Below are positions 44,700 through 52,364 of a DNA stretch of 64,000 nt, piece by piece (within the stretch, counting starts at the first letter, position 1; each line of letters begins with the position of its first letter). The stretch lies in NCBI RefSeq assembly GCF_000723465.1, contig NZ_HF545617.1, positions 496,001 to 560,000 of the forward strand, given 5' to 3'. The position numbers and the translations under genes are program-made. The notes under the pieces were generated by a model. The model saw nothing but the letters and a program-made list of their open reading frames with translations. It did not search any database and was not told the DNA's origin. This stretch comes from Ruminococcus bicirculans (ex Wegman et al. 2014). GTDB lineage: Bacteria; Bacillota; Clostridia; Oscillospirales; Ruminococcaceae.

Positions 44700-44740
44700 A
44701 TTATAGCATACTTGAAGCACTTACGCAAGTATGCTATAAT
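44700..44740. promoter_or_regulatory. 15-bp palindromic operator with symmetric divergent promoters
   Basis: ATTATAGCATACTTG (44700-44714) and CAAGTATGCTATAAT (44726-44740) are perfect arms with an 11-nt centre. Plus strand: TTGAAG (44712-44717), 17 nt, TATAAT (44735-44740). Minus strand: TTGCGT, 17 nt, TATAAT (complement of 44700-44705). Both promoters lie fully inside the palindrome. Confidence 0.75.
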
Positions 44741-44772
44741 AATATCATCAAAGAACGAAAGGAGTGAAACCA

Positions 44773-44909
44773 ATGGGTAAGAAAAAGAAAAAGCGGCTCA
44801 AAAGAGCCGCCGCTTAGATAATGAAGCCCTCGCAAAGCTACTCATTATCAAAGCAATTTTAGAACTCGCTGAAAGTTTACTGAAGCTTATCGACAAGCTT
44901 ACAGACTAA
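44773..44909 (+). CDS. Small basic/amphipathic peptide, candidate -1 frameshift gene
   Basis: AAAGGAG precedes the ATG at 44773. Frame 0 gives MGKKKKKRLKRAAA and stops at 44815. The -1 frame stays open from 44781 to 44909 and encodes an amphipathic helix (EALAKLLIIKAILELAESLL, KLIDKLTD) without any start codon of its own. The Lys codons form G-AAA-AAG at 44781-44787, and 5 nt later a 7-bp GC hairpin GCGGCTC/GAGCCGC (44793-44810) follows, the usual layout for -1 slippage. A simple frameshift mutation is the alternative. Confidence 0.45.
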
Positions 44910-44916
44910 CAGCATT

Positions 44917-44948
44917 CCGCAAGAGAGCCGAAAGGCTCTTCGCTGCGG
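44917..44948 (+). terminator. GAAA-tetraloop hairpin after the small peptide gene
   Basis: CCGCA (44917-44921) and TGCGG (44944-44948) flank AGAGCC-GAAA-GGCTCT. A stable GNRA hairpin without a T-run; possibly a partial terminator or mRNA stabiliser. Confidence 0.45.
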
Positions 44949-44979
44949 ATATTATATCACACAAAAGGAGAAATGTCAA

Positions 44980-45063
44980 ATGAAGATCATAAGCATTATT
45001 CTTAATGTGGCTGAGATAGTTATTCTTATAGCCGCCATAATCGTATTTTTCAGAAAAAAGTGA
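44980..45063 (+). CDS. 27-residue single-helix membrane peptide
   Basis: AAAGGAG lies ten bases before the ATG. Product MKIISIILNVAEIVILIAAI then IVFFRKK: one hydrophobic helix with a positive C-terminus, like type I toxins or small membrane regulators. Part of the transcript controlled by the palindrome at 44700-44740. Confidence 0.45.
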   Translation: MKIISIILNVAEIVILIAAIIVFFRKK

Positions 45064-45085
45064 TTAAATATTCGGAGGTAAAAAC

Positions 45086-45139
45086 ATGAAAGTTACAGTA
45101 CAGAAGATACGTTGCGGTCGGAGAAAGTATATCAGATAG
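45086..45139 (+). CDS. 17-residue basic ORF with good ribosome site
   Basis: CGGAGGTAAAAAC precedes the ATG; product MKVTVQKIRCGRRKYIR. Too short to judge; it may be the truncated start of a larger gene. A terminator follows 5 nt later. Confidence 0.25.
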   Translation: MKVTVQKIRCGRRKYIR

Positions 45140-45144
45140 TAGTT

Positions 45145-45179
45145 CAGCCGTATCAGGGTGATCTGAGGCGGCTGTTTTT
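45145..45179 (+). terminator. Terminator of the small-peptide transcript
   Basis: CAGCCG (45145-45150) and CGGCTG (45169-45174) with inner ATCA/TGAT pairing and T5. Confidence 0.65.
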
Positions 45180-45340
45180 GCGTACACGAATTATACACGA
45201 TAAAGCTGAATTGTAAATATATGCTTGTGAAATGCGGAACAAATGAAACGGCTTAAATGATGTAAATGCGTGGTTTACAAGCAATTTTATAAAGCAATAA
45301 AAAGTGGAGTGAAGTGGTATATTTAATCTCTCCATCTCCG

Positions 45341-45391
45341 CCAGTCACTCGCCGTGACGGGCATTGTCCGTCATGGCTTTTTTTGTTATCA
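45341..45391 (+). repeat. Inverted copy of the tRNA-Pro 3' flank and terminator
   Basis: About 50 bp from CCAGTCACTC through the terminator hairpin GCCGTGACGG/CCGTCATGGC and its T7 run match the complement of 34940-34991. The preceding bases end CATCTCCG before CCA, as in the 3' end of another tRNA-like gene, but no cloverleaf was found. A shorter piece (GCTCGCCGTGACGGGCATT) recurs at 45533. Confidence 0.7.
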
Positions 45392-45751
45392 AACTTCAGT
45401 CCCGCTCAATAAGTTTGTTTGTAAACTTTATAAAGTAGGGGGCGTGCCCCTGCACCCAATCCGCTATCATTTATGGTAGCGGATTTTTTCGCCCCCGCCC
45501 ATAGGTATGATACGCTGGGAGGGGTTTGATGCTCGCCGTGACGGGCATTTTATGTACTCATGTCCCTTGTGCATATGTGCTAAGCCCGCAAGATCGCAAT
45601 TGTATGTAATGTCGAAAAGGTGCAGATAGTCTTGACAAAAGGCTGGACGTCTGTTAAACTTATCCTAAGCAAAGACTGGGGACGACACCCATAGAAAATA
45701 ACAGCGTCGGAGCTAAACGCAAGCCTGTATAATGCAGGCACTAATTTAATA
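45392..45751. other. Non-coding stretch before the AUA-start gene
   Basis: Contains a terminator (ATCCGCTA 45459-45466, TAGCGGAT 45477-45484, T-run) and, near 45681-45740, a leader-like segment whose ACCCATAGAAAA context repeats at the next gene's start (45773). A short frame there (IENNSVGAKRKPV) would also begin at ATA. Confidence 0.4.
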
Positions 45752-46726
45752 TTGCTGTGCAAGGGGGAGATACCCATAGAAAAAAACGTTATTGTTACAG
45801 ACATAAACGGAAAACGAATCGGAGCTACTTATCCCAAAAGGGCTAAGGGGCTTGTTAAGAACGGTCGGGCAGAGTATGCAAGCGACTGTGAAAAATGTAC
45901 TATAAGAATATTGGATACTCATAAGCCGACCGTGGATGTTACGGAGGTAAATAATATGAGTAAAGTAATAGATTTTGATCCTAGAGATTTTAAGGCAGAT
46001 AAGTCCTGCGAAAACAATGTCATAGCTAAATATTTTGTGACCGATAAGGACGGCGAAAACGTTATTGCCTATTCTATTGGAAACTGGAATTGGGACTGGA
46101 CGCAGATATGCTGTGACAAAAAGCTTGAGAAAAATACCGACTATGTTTTCAGATTTGTGATAGTCGGAGGCTATTGCAATACGTGCAATGAAACTTCTCG
46201 TTTTGAGATTGTGCCTATGCCAGACGGCAGCTTAACCGATGAAGCTTACGAAGACAGATACACCTACGATCTGGCTCAGAACAGATATAAGCCTGTTTTA
46301 TGCAAAAAGACCGACGAGGGTATGCTGAGGCTTTTTGAGATACCTTTCAGCACCTTTGATTGCGAAGATTTCAGGTTTGTATTCATTGCTATGCACGCTG
46401 TTGCAACGCTTTATGCGCCAAAAGAGTTTTCAGCTTATGCAGACCTTGAGGATACGAATTTTGACCAGCTTCGTGATGAGATCAACAGCAAAAACAGCGA
46501 GGATAATTCTGCAAATGTGGTGATGGATTTCACAGGCGCTCATGTCACACGCTCGACTGTCACCGATCTGCTGACAATGGCTCGTTTTGGTAAAAGCGAG
46601 AATGTTTGTATTGATTTTACAGGAGCTTTCATAGAGGACGATAAGCCGGACGATATTCAGGCTGATGCAGATGATACCGGGTCTGACGATATTGCTGTTG
46701 AGCTTATGGACGTTGCAGATAACTGA
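45752..46726 (+). CDS. Unknown protein with N-terminal YPKRAKGLVKNGRA domain; start uncertain
   Basis: The frame is open from a TTG at 45752, but GGGGGAG at 45762-45768 points to ATA at 45776 as start (product would begin (M)EKNVIVTDINGKRIGATY). A second start with GGAGGTAAATAAT is at 45956 (MSKVIDFDPRDFKADKS, 256 residues). The N-terminal PKRAKGLVKNGRAEYAS module is common in gut Firmicutes and of unknown role. The body is acidic with Trp/Cys residues (NWNWDWTQICCDKK, YCNTCNET) and ends in MDFTGAHVTRSTVTDLLTMA and an acidic tail. Cytoplasmic. Confidence 0.55.
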   Translation: MLCKGEIPIEKNVIVTDINGKRIGATYPKRAKGLVKNGRAEYASDCEKCTIRILDTHKPTVDVTEVNNMSKVIDFDPRDFKADKSCENNVIAKYFVTDKDGENVIAYSIGNWNWDWTQICCDKKLEKNTDYVFRFVIVGGYCNTCNETSRFEIVPMPDGSLTDEAYEDRYTYDLAQNRYKPVLCKKTDEGMLRLFEIPFSTFDCEDFRFVFIAMHAVATLYAPKEFSAYADLEDTNFDQLRDEINSKNSEDNSANVVMDFTGAHVTRSTVTDLLTMARFGKSENVCIDFTGAFIEDDKPDDIQADADDTGSDDIAVELMDVADN

Positions 46727-46783
46727 GCTTCGCAGGAAGATATACTTTACTAAGATATTGTGATTTAATACAGCTAAAAGATG

Positions 46784-46818
46784 CAGAGAAACCCATTGAT
46801 CGGGTTTCTCTGTTTTTT
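46784..46818 (+). terminator. Terminator of the preceding gene
   Basis: CAGAGAAACCC (46784-46794) and GGGTTTCTCTG (46802-46812) followed by T6. Confidence 0.9.
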
Positions 46819-46823
46819 CGCAC

Positions 46824-46858
46824 AAAAAACCACCCACAGCCAAATCAGTCGTGGGTGG
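46824..46858 (-). terminator. Terminator of the glycerol dehydrogenase gene
   Basis: CCACCCAC (46830-46837) and GTGGGTGG (46851-46858); the minus-strand T-run is the complement of 46824-46829. Confidence 0.8.
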
Positions 46859-46886
46859 CAATATCATTTTAAATATACACTATTCT

Positions 46887-47984
46887 TTATTTTCCCAGCG
46901 CTATCTTGCCCATTGCGTCTGCCTGCATGATAGCGTCATAAAGTTCGATAGGCTGTACGTCGCCTGCAAGATTGTGGATAGTTTCGCCTGGGATACAAGC
47001 GTTCTTTGCGATAGCTTCTACCTGCTCAGGTGTAGTTACACCGATCTCCTCGAGTGTGACAGGAAGTCCCACTTCAAGGCAGAAGTTCTGTACCTCTTCA
47101 AACTCTTCCTTTGGCGCACCCTCAAGTACAAGCTGAACCAGTGTACCAAGGGCTACACAACAGCCGTGGTCTGCGTGCTTGATTCCCAATGATGTTACGC
47201 CATTGTAGAACGAGTGTGCAGCCGCACAGTTTACGTTATCTGCTCCAACACCTGAAAGATATACGTTAGCCTCGCAGATAGCTTCAAGGGCAGGTGTAAC
47301 TGCGTGTACCTTGCAAGCCTCAACTGCCTGCTTGCCGTATGTTTTCAGCGTGTCATAGCAAAGTCTTGCAAGTGCCTGTCCTGCTCTTGTGATGCCTGTG
47401 CCTTCAAGGCTTGCAGACTCTGTTCTTATGGAAGCTCTGCCCTCAAAATATGTACCAAGTGCATCGCCCATGCCTGCAATAAGGAACTTTACAGGTGCGT
47501 TTGCGATAACTGTTGTGTCTACCATTACTGCGTCTGGATTGGTAGGATAGAAAAGATATTTGTCAAAGCTGTGGTCATCATTGTATATTACTGACAGACC
47601 TGTACATGGCGCATCTGTTGCAGCAACTGTAGGCACGATAACAATGTGCTTGCCTGTGTAGTATGCTGTAGCTTTTGCAGTATCAACTGCGCTTCCGCCG
47701 CCAACTGCAACTACTGTGTCGATGTTGTCAGCCTTTACTATCTCTTCCATTTTGGCTATCTCGCCCTTGCTTGATATACCACCAAATACTTCATAGCGTC
47801 TGTAATCGTCAAGCTCGCCAAAGCTTTTCTCTATCTTGTCATGACAGGCTTTGTAGCCACTGTTTGAACATACAAACAGCCACCTTTTGCCCATATAGCC
47901 CATTTCTTCATGAAACTTAAGTGTAGCATCTCTGCCCTGAACATATTTGAGCGGCTCACGCATTGCTCTGAGTCTTCCCATCAT
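46887..47984 (-). CDS. gldA: Glycerol dehydrogenase (iron-type ADH superfamily)
   Basis: A 365-residue protein with GGAGGTAATTC before the ATG. NAD-binding motif AVGGGSAVDTAKA, PTVAATDAPCTG, and metal ligands in GMGDALGTYFE (Asp), AAHSFYNG (His) and KHADHGCCVALG (His), as in GldA. It interconverts glycerol and dihydroxyacetone with NAD. It stands alone between two terminators. Confidence 0.86.
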   Translation of the reverse strand: MMGRLRAMREPLKYVQGRDATLKFHEEMGYMGKRWLFVCSNSGYKACHDKIEKSFGELDDYRRYEVFGGISSKGEIAKMEEIVKADNIDTVVAVGGGSAVDTAKATAYYTGKHIVIVPTVAATDAPCTGLSVIYNDDHSFDKYLFYPTNPDAVMVDTTVIANAPVKFLIAGMGDALGTYFEGRASIRTESASLEGTGITRAGQALARLCYDTLKTYGKQAVEACKVHAVTPALEAICEANVYLSGVGADNVNCAAAHSFYNGVTSLGIKHADHGCCVALGTLVQLVLEGAPKEEFEEVQNFCLEVGLPVTLEEIGVTTPEQVEAIAKNACIPGETIHNLAGDVQPIELYDAIMQADAMGKIALGK

Positions 47985-48160
47985 AATGAATTACCTCCGA
48001 TTTGTTTGATTTATTAACTTTATACGGAATTCTCTCCGTATTTTCAATTAGATTATAGCATTTTGCACAAAAGATACAAGAAACATTTTATAAATGATAT
48101 GTGAATTATTTGTTGTGGCAACATTTGAAAATGTAAAGCTTGGAGGACGATAAAACAGAA

Positions 48161-48196
48161 AAAGCGGAGGCTCTTTGCGAGCTTTCCGCCTTTTTT
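48161..48196. terminator. Hairpin after the histidine kinase gene
   Basis: AAAGCGGA and TCCGCCTTT arms with inner GCTC/GAGC (48161-48193). A- and T-runs on both sides make it bidirectional. Confidence 0.65.
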
Positions 48197-49518
48197 CATA
48201 TGTTCAGCATTACGGAAGCGTAAAACATTCCGTCACCGTATTCAAATTTAGCTACGCCATTGTATTTGGCGGCAATGTTCTTGACAGACTCTGTGCCGAT
48301 CCCTTTGCCTTTGCGTTTTGAGGAAAGGAAACCGCCTTCTGGGTCGGTGAGGATAGTTCCGGTGAAGGTGTTGTCCACCGCCAGGCAAAGGGAATAGCTG
48401 TCAGCCTTTGCTCTGATTATTATTTTTTTATTCTTTGCACTGTCAGACACGCAGCCGTGAATGGCGTTTTCGATAAGATTTCCGAAAAGCACAGAGAGGT
48501 CGGTTATGTCTATTTTTATATCATCTGGGATGTCAGCGCTCACCTTGTATTCAATGCCGCTGCTTTCTGCTATTTGAGCAAAATATGCAAGAAGTGCGCT
48601 TACAGATGTGTTTTTGCAGTAAATGCGTTCTGATATATCGGGCATAGAATCCCTGAAAGAATTGAGATATTCCGAAAGCTTATCGTATTCGCCCTTTTTC
48701 AGAAGCTCCTGCATAAGAGCGATATGGTGTCTGACATCATGCTTATAGCGTCTTGTTTCTTTTATCTTATCCTGCAAATAGTCATATTGCAGGTTCTGCA
48801 TTTCAAGCAGGTGGTTATTTTCCTGAAGCCGCAGATTTTTCTGCTGTTCGATGACCAGCCGTGCCACGATGTAATACACCAGAAACGCTCCTGCGTTTAT
48901 AAAGAACAGAGCTATGGTGTTCTTTGGCTCCAGAGCAAGCTCTAAGCTGCTTTTCGTAGAGTTGCCGTAGAGCGTATAGTACCATATTATATAGAACGTA
49001 AATGGGATAAGCCAAAGATAGCGCCACTCCAGACCTGACGGCTCTCTTTCCACCGCAGGTGTGTAGACCTTTTTCATGTAGATAAAAAGCGGTCCCCATA
49101 CCACGGCTTCTGTCATAAGCATACAAAGGGAAAACGACCAGCGGTATGACTCATAGGCAAGTGACGGGAACAGAATGCCCTCCAGACATTTTGAGGTAAT
49201 GACGATAAAGCTTGCGTTATTTGAAAGCAAAAGCAGTGTGAAGCCTGTTTTGCCCACCTTGACCTTCACAGCGAAAAAGTAAAAAGCCGCATAGAGCAGG
49301 GTGCTGACTGCACTTAGCAGACCTGCATTTGTGCTGAAAAATGCCGCCTGCCAGCCTAAGAAGATCTGCACCAGTGAAAGAGCCACAACAAGTCCCACAG
49401 TAGCTGTTTTGGAAAAGCGAAGCCTATGCCGGAAGGGATAAAGGGCAAGCACCATAAGTGGCAGAAAATTCAGAAGGGAATATATGCCCACTTCCACAAG
49501 GCGGTATAAAGGAGGCAT
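48196..49518 (-). CDS. AgrC-like GHKL sensor histidine kinase
   Basis: 440 residues. About six membrane helices in the first 210 residues (LLNFLPLMVLALYPF onward), a coiled linker, then the H-box with phospho-acceptor His in RRYKHDVRHHIALMQ, N-box NLIENAIHGC and G-box GKGIGTESV. The ATG overlaps the stop of the response regulator gene (TAATG), a coupled pair. AgrC proteins respond to cyclic peptides, but no agrB or agrD is adjacent. Confidence 0.86.
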   Translation of the reverse strand: MPPLYRLVEVGIYSLLNFLPLMVLALYPFRHRLRFSKTATVGLVVALSLVQIFLGWQAAFFSTNAGLLSAVSTLLYAAFYFFAVKVKVGKTGFTLLLLSNNASFIVITSKCLEGILFPSLAYESYRWSFSLCMLMTEAVVWGPLFIYMKKVYTPAVEREPSGLEWRYLWLIPFTFYIIWYYTLYGNSTKSSLELALEPKNTIALFFINAGAFLVYYIVARLVIEQQKNLRLQENNHLLEMQNLQYDYLQDKIKETRRYKHDVRHHIALMQELLKKGEYDKLSEYLNSFRDSMPDISERIYCKNTSVSALLAYFAQIAESSGIEYKVSADIPDDIKIDITDLSVLFGNLIENAIHGCVSDSAKNKKIIIRAKADSYSLCLAVDNTFTGTILTDPEGGFLSSKRKGKGIGTESVKNIAAKYNGVAKFEYGDGMFYASVMLNI

Positions 49519-50231
49519 TACTGCTCACCGCCTTTTCGCAGATCACTGAAGCGAAACTGAGCGAAGGCGTCTAATGTTTCTCTGGATTTTCGGCGGCTTA
49601 TGGGGATATGTGTGCCGTCGCTCATTATGAAAAGGTCGCTTTTTTGCTGGGCTATCTCATAGAAATTCACGATGACGCCTTTGGTGGAGGTGTAAAAGTA
49701 TGAATGACTGCAAAAAATGCTCTCGATCTCAGCGAAAGAATTTCTTGAAACTATGCTTTCACCGTCTGTGCAATGGATTGTCACGATATGTGACGCACAG
49801 TCTATGTAGATAACATTTCTGAGTATCACGTTCTGACCGTCGGGAAGCTTAACTGAACGCATACGATCAATTTCATCAGAACCGATCCGGTCGAGCATTG
49901 CTTTTACTTTGTCAGCCTGAAAGGGCTTACAAAGATAGTAGCAGGCGTTGAGGTCGTAGCTTTCGCTTGCAAACTCGTTGCTTGAAGTGCCGAATGCGAT
50001 ATGCACGTTTTTGTCTGTTTCACGAAGCTTTTCTGCGACCTCTATCCCTGTCATTTTCCCCATGAATATATCAAGCACCACCAGATCATAAGCTCCCATC
50101 TGCCAACATGATAAAAAGCTTTCTCCGCTTGAAAACGTATCTATCTGACAGCTGTGAGCGGTTTGTTCGGAAATATATTCATGAAGAAGTGCAAGGTCGT
50201 TTTTATTATCGTCTACCAATGCCACTCTCAT
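49518..50231 (-). CDS. LytTR-family response regulator
   Basis: 237 residues; AAAGGA precedes the ATG at 50231. Receiver domain MRVALVDDNKNDLALLHEYI with phospho-Asp in LVVLDIFMGKMTG, and C-terminal LytTR DNA-binding domain (IYIDCASHIVTIHCTDGES, FYTSTKGVIVNFYEIA). LytTR proteins bind paired direct repeats about two helical turns apart; such pairs lie upstream of the divergent surface genes, the nearest 89 nt from its start codon. Confidence 0.86.
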   Translation of the reverse strand: MRVALVDDNKNDLALLHEYISEQTAHSCQIDTFSSGESFLSCWQMGAYDLVVLDIFMGKMTGIEVAEKLRETDKNVHIAFGTSSNEFASESYDLNACYYLCKPFQADKVKAMLDRIGSDEIDRMRSVKLPDGQNVILRNVIYIDCASHIVTIHCTDGESIVSRNSFAEIESIFCSHSYFYTSTKGVIVNFYEIAQQKSDLFIMSDGTHIPISRRKSRETLDAFAQFRFSDLRKGGEQ

Positions 50232-50319
50232 ACTGTAAAAATCCTTTCTTATACATGATTTCTTAATATATAATAACACACATCAAAGCAAAATTCAAGC
50301 ATTATTCATTTATTTTGTT

Positions 50320-50387
50320 ACCGCTTGTGCAGATTTTTGACCGTTTGTGCTAAATTTATTGACAAAGTGTGTAGTCTGTGTTAAAAT
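50320..50387 (+). promoter_or_regulatory. LytTR-type direct repeats and promoter of surface gene 1
   Basis: ACCGCTTGTGC (50320-50330) and ACCGTTTGTGC (50340-50350), 20 bp apart; TTGACA (50359-50364), 17 nt, TAAAAT (50382-50387). Repeats directly abut the -35, as for activation. Confidence 0.7.
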
Positions 50388-50456
50388 AATCGTGTAAAAT
50401 TATGTTCTGAGTAAAAAAGAAATATCAGCAACGAAAAATATTATGGAGGAATTAGA

Positions 50457-52160
50457 ATGAAAAAGAAAATTTTAAGTCTTTTGGTGACGGGCTGTCTTTT
50501 GTTTGTGCCGACAACGGCATTTGCAGACGATAATAAGACGGTAATAAAAACTGTTGACGACCTGTTGGCATTTTCAAAAGCAGTAAACGATGGCGATTTT
50601 AACGGCAAGACAGACGCTGTTGTAGTTCTCGATAAGGATCTTGACTTAACGGGCATTGATTGGACACCTATTGGAAATGTTTTTAACGCAAAGGGTGAAC
50701 TTCAGAATTATTTCAGCGGTAAATTTTACGGAAACGGTCATACGATATCAAATATTGACTTTACACCTATCTATGGCAAAGACGTGTTGGTCGGTTTCTT
50801 TGGCGATATTGAGGAAGCAGAGGTATCAGGTCTGACTATAGAGGGAAATCTGGATGTGACAAATACTGATAACGACTATACTTTTTATGGCACTATTGCA
50901 GGATTTGCAGGTGATTGTACTATTACTGATTGTGTGTCAAACGTATCTTTCAACAATAACGGCAAATATGTTTATGGCTTAATGGGCATGGTAGGTCAGG
51001 CAGACGCCACAACTTTTGAGTATTGTGAGAACACAGCAGACATAACTATCTCAGGCGACAGCGGAAGTCTTTATGTGGGCGGTATAGTTGGATATGCACA
51101 GAATGGAACGGAAGTCCGCTATTGTTCAAGCACAGGCGATATGGTATATGCTGCACCAGACGCCGGCGGTATCGTAGGACGTTTGTATGGCGATTCCAAG
51201 GTCATAAACAGCTATGTTACAGGAAAACTCACGCCGGTTGGCAACGGAACCACAGATGTAGGCGGTATTGTTGGTTCAGTAGCCGGCGGTTCTGTAAGTG
51301 ATTGCTATTTTGCAGGAGAAATTGACCTTTCACAGTACTCAGCCAAAAAGCCATATACACGTTTCGGCGGAATAGTGGGGAAGGATTCCTCGTCTACAAC
51401 TGACTTTAAAAACAACTATTTCACAGAAACAGAAGATGTTGAAGCTTGCGGTTCAAATAAAGAAGCAGGCAAGGCTAAATCATATGACTATATGACAACA
51501 AAAGAATTTTATGACGAGTTGACAGCTGGCGGTGCAAAGTATCAGTATGTTGAGGGAAAAACACCTGTCCTGCCAACTAAGGAATATGCAGTTGATTTTG
51601 AAGTAACACCTGCTGACCTGAAAAATGTTGTAATAAAGGTAGACGGAAAAGAGATAACAAGCAATACTGCAATGCTTACAGCAGGCACTTACACTGTAGA
51701 TGTAACTGCTGACGATTGCGAGCCTCTCAGCAAGGAAATAACTATTTCAGCAGATATCGCAACACATACACAGGCTTTTGAACTTGTTTACAAGTCAGCA
51801 GACTATACAGAGCTTGACAAGGCAGAGAAAGCCGCAAAGGCTCTCAACAAAGACGATTATGAGGACTTCTCAGAAGTTGAAAAGGCTCTTGCCGCTATCG
51901 ACAGAACAAAGAACATCACAGAGCAGGCTGACGTGGACGCTATGGCAAAGGCTATAAATGACGCTGTGGCAAACCTTGTAAAGAAAGCACCTGCTTCTTC
52001 ACAGCCTGACAGTTCATCAGCCGACAGCAAGGCAGACAGCAGCTCAAAGGCGGCTTCAAACGCTTCAAATACAAACCCGTCAACAGGCGTTGCTGGCGGA
52101 GCGTTCGCTCTTGCACTTCTGAGCGGTGCGGCTGTGGTAATGGCTAAGAAGAAAAAGTAA
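50457..52160 (+). CDS. NPxTG-anchored surface protein 1 with GLUG-like beta-helix and FIVAR-like module
   Basis: 567 residues; GGAGGAATTAGA before the ATG. Signal peptide ends at TTAFADD. Central repeats GGIVGYAQNGTEVRYCSSTG, GGIVGRLYGDSKVINSYVTG form GLUG-like beta-helix rungs. A FIVAR-like helical module (YTELDKAEKAAKALNKDDYE) is followed by a Ser/Asp/Lys linker and the sorting signal NPSTGVAGGAFALALLSGAA with AKKKK tail. It should be attached to the wall by a class of sortase using NPxTG. First of three related genes in tandem. Confidence 0.83.
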   Translation: MKKKILSLLVTGCLLFVPTTAFADDNKTVIKTVDDLLAFSKAVNDGDFNGKTDAVVVLDKDLDLTGIDWTPIGNVFNAKGELQNYFSGKFYGNGHTISNIDFTPIYGKDVLVGFFGDIEEAEVSGLTIEGNLDVTNTDNDYTFYGTIAGFAGDCTITDCVSNVSFNNNGKYVYGLMGMVGQADATTFEYCENTADITISGDSGSLYVGGIVGYAQNGTEVRYCSSTGDMVYAAPDAGGIVGRLYGDSKVINSYVTGKLTPVGNGTTDVGGIVGSVAGGSVSDCYFAGEIDLSQYSAKKPYTRFGGIVGKDSSSTTDFKNNYFTETEDVEACGSNKEAGKAKSYDYMTTKEFYDELTAGGAKYQYVEGKTPVLPTKEYAVDFEVTPADLKNVVIKVDGKEITSNTAMLTAGTYTVDVTADDCEPLSKEITISADIATHTQAFELVYKSADYTELDKAEKAAKALNKDDYEDFSEVEKALAAIDRTKNITEQADVDAMAKAINDAVANLVKKAPASSQPDSSSADSKADSSSKAASNASNTNPSTGVAGGAFALALLSGAAVVMAKKKK

Positions 52161-52227
52161 TATATCCATTAAATAGATATATAAAGCAATTAAGTGGGAC
52201 TTTCATACATTATTTGTTTAAACGAAT

Positions 52228-52294
52228 ACCATTTGTGCAGATTTTTGACCGTTTGTGTCAAACTTGTTGACAAGTGTGTGGGTTGTGTTAAAAT
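52228..52294 (+). promoter_or_regulatory. LytTR-type direct repeats and promoter of surface gene 2
   Basis: ACCATTTGTG (52228-52237) and ACCGTTTGTG (52248-52257), 20 bp apart; TTGACA (52267-52272), 16 nt, TAAAAT (52289-52294). Confidence 0.7.
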
Positions 52295-52364
52295 AATCGT
52301 GAAAAATTTATGTTCTGAGTAAAAAAGAAATATCAACCCCGAAAAATATAATGGAGGAATTAGA

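Noticed and set aside
45300-45345. Possible tRNA or tmRNA 3' end before CCA at 45341
   Set aside because: No cloverleaf or paired arms could be built upstream; only the CCA plus terminator copy is supported.
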